A stretch of DNA of 64,000 bases. Origin: Amphibalanus amphitrite. Lineage: Eukaryota > Arthropoda > Thecostraca > Balanomorpha > Balanidae. How positions within the stretch are numbered: the stretch's first letter is position 1; each line of letters begins with the position of its first letter. The stretch is taken from positions 1 through 64,000 of the forward strand of contig NW_024882187.1 of NCBI RefSeq assembly GCF_019059575.1, written 5' to 3'. The notes below the pieces were generated by a model, which was given only the letters and a program-made list of their open reading frames with translations, made no database searches and was not told the origin of the DNA. The translations under genes and the position numbers were made by a program. This document shows positions 63,491 through 64,000 of this stretch, piece by piece.

Positions 63491-64000
63491 AACTGATGAT
63501 ATCGTTTCGTCTGTTACATCAAGCGCAAATGAAGCCTGGATGACAGTTCAATAACACCAGGCACCGGCTGAAGACGAAAAACATTTATAGTTTTCAACAC
63601 TCATTAGCAGACAGTAGTGTTTCCATAAGCCAAGGCCCAAGCGATACCATTGGTACGCGATCGACTGATCCGTTTACATCAACTGAAACGAGTGGCTTTG
63701 GATGAGCAGAATAGGTTGGTGGGGGCGTTGCCGTGTGGCGTGATTCTCACTTCTCTGAGTCACGGCTCGGTCTAGAATTAGATCGATGTTCGTGCGGTCA
63801 ATCACCCACTACAGGCGTAAATACAGCCGCCGACTCTCGGCGCTACTGGGTGGGTAGACTGCGCCGCAATACACCGGGTGGCGGCGGCACAGCCTACCTA
63901 CCGCCATCGCGCCGGATCTGAGCGTAACTGACGCCTCAGCCTGTATCGCACCGGCACAGACATTGCTTTGGGAAAACATTCGCTCGGACCAGACATGACA
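63491..64000. other. Downstream intergenic sequence
   Basis: No gene start, RNA or repeat seen after the Cad99C polyadenylation signal. Confidence 0.5.

Overview
This is eukaryotic nuclear DNA. It has GT-AG introns, a polyadenylation signal, non-LTR and DNA transposons, and many minisatellites. The main gene is an arthropod-type Cad99C/protocadherin-15. Together with GC-rich exons and intact crustacean-like retroelements this suggests an arthropod, perhaps a crustacean such as a barnacle. That assignment is inference.

Layout: 1-24 kb holds no gene I can support. It contains a possible CACTG-ended transposon, a 1.65-kb satellite-like array, partial and complete TTAA-flanked non-autonomous transposons, an almost perfect 219-bp hairpin, microsatellites and GC-rich islands. 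From 24.69 to 63.5 kb one plus-strand gene fills the window. I reconstruct 23 coding exons (5829 nt including the stop, 1942 residues). All junctions agree in phase and every intron is GT-AG. The product has a signal peptide, about a dozen cadherin repeats, a membrane-adjacent domain, one transmembrane helix and a tail of about 250 residues. It fits the Cad99C/PCDH15 family, including the N-terminal Cys-(Arg/Lys)-Leu start and a second cysteine expected to pair with it in EC1.

Introns 1, 2, 3 and 7 carry mobile elements. Intron 3 (16.2 kb) holds a full-length non-LTR retrotransposon with an intact 1050-codon ORF. It is inserted into an older TTAA-flanked element, so the two insertions can be ordered in time.

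The most unusual signal concerns the exon edges of the cadherin gene. At more than a dozen exon ends the last or first few dozen exon bases, plus the splice site, have been tandemly copied into the adjoining intron. Examples are 24 copies of the exon 19 acceptor edge, 6 of the exon 9 acceptor, about 10 of the exon 9 donor, about 8 of the exon 17 donor, and repeats even around the stop codon. Unit lengths differ (24, 33, 36, 64, 66, 89 and about 100 bp) and the units are unrelated to one another. One mechanism therefore seems to act repeatedly at coding boundaries. Several copies keep consensus splice sites and some would give in-frame or truncated isoforms.
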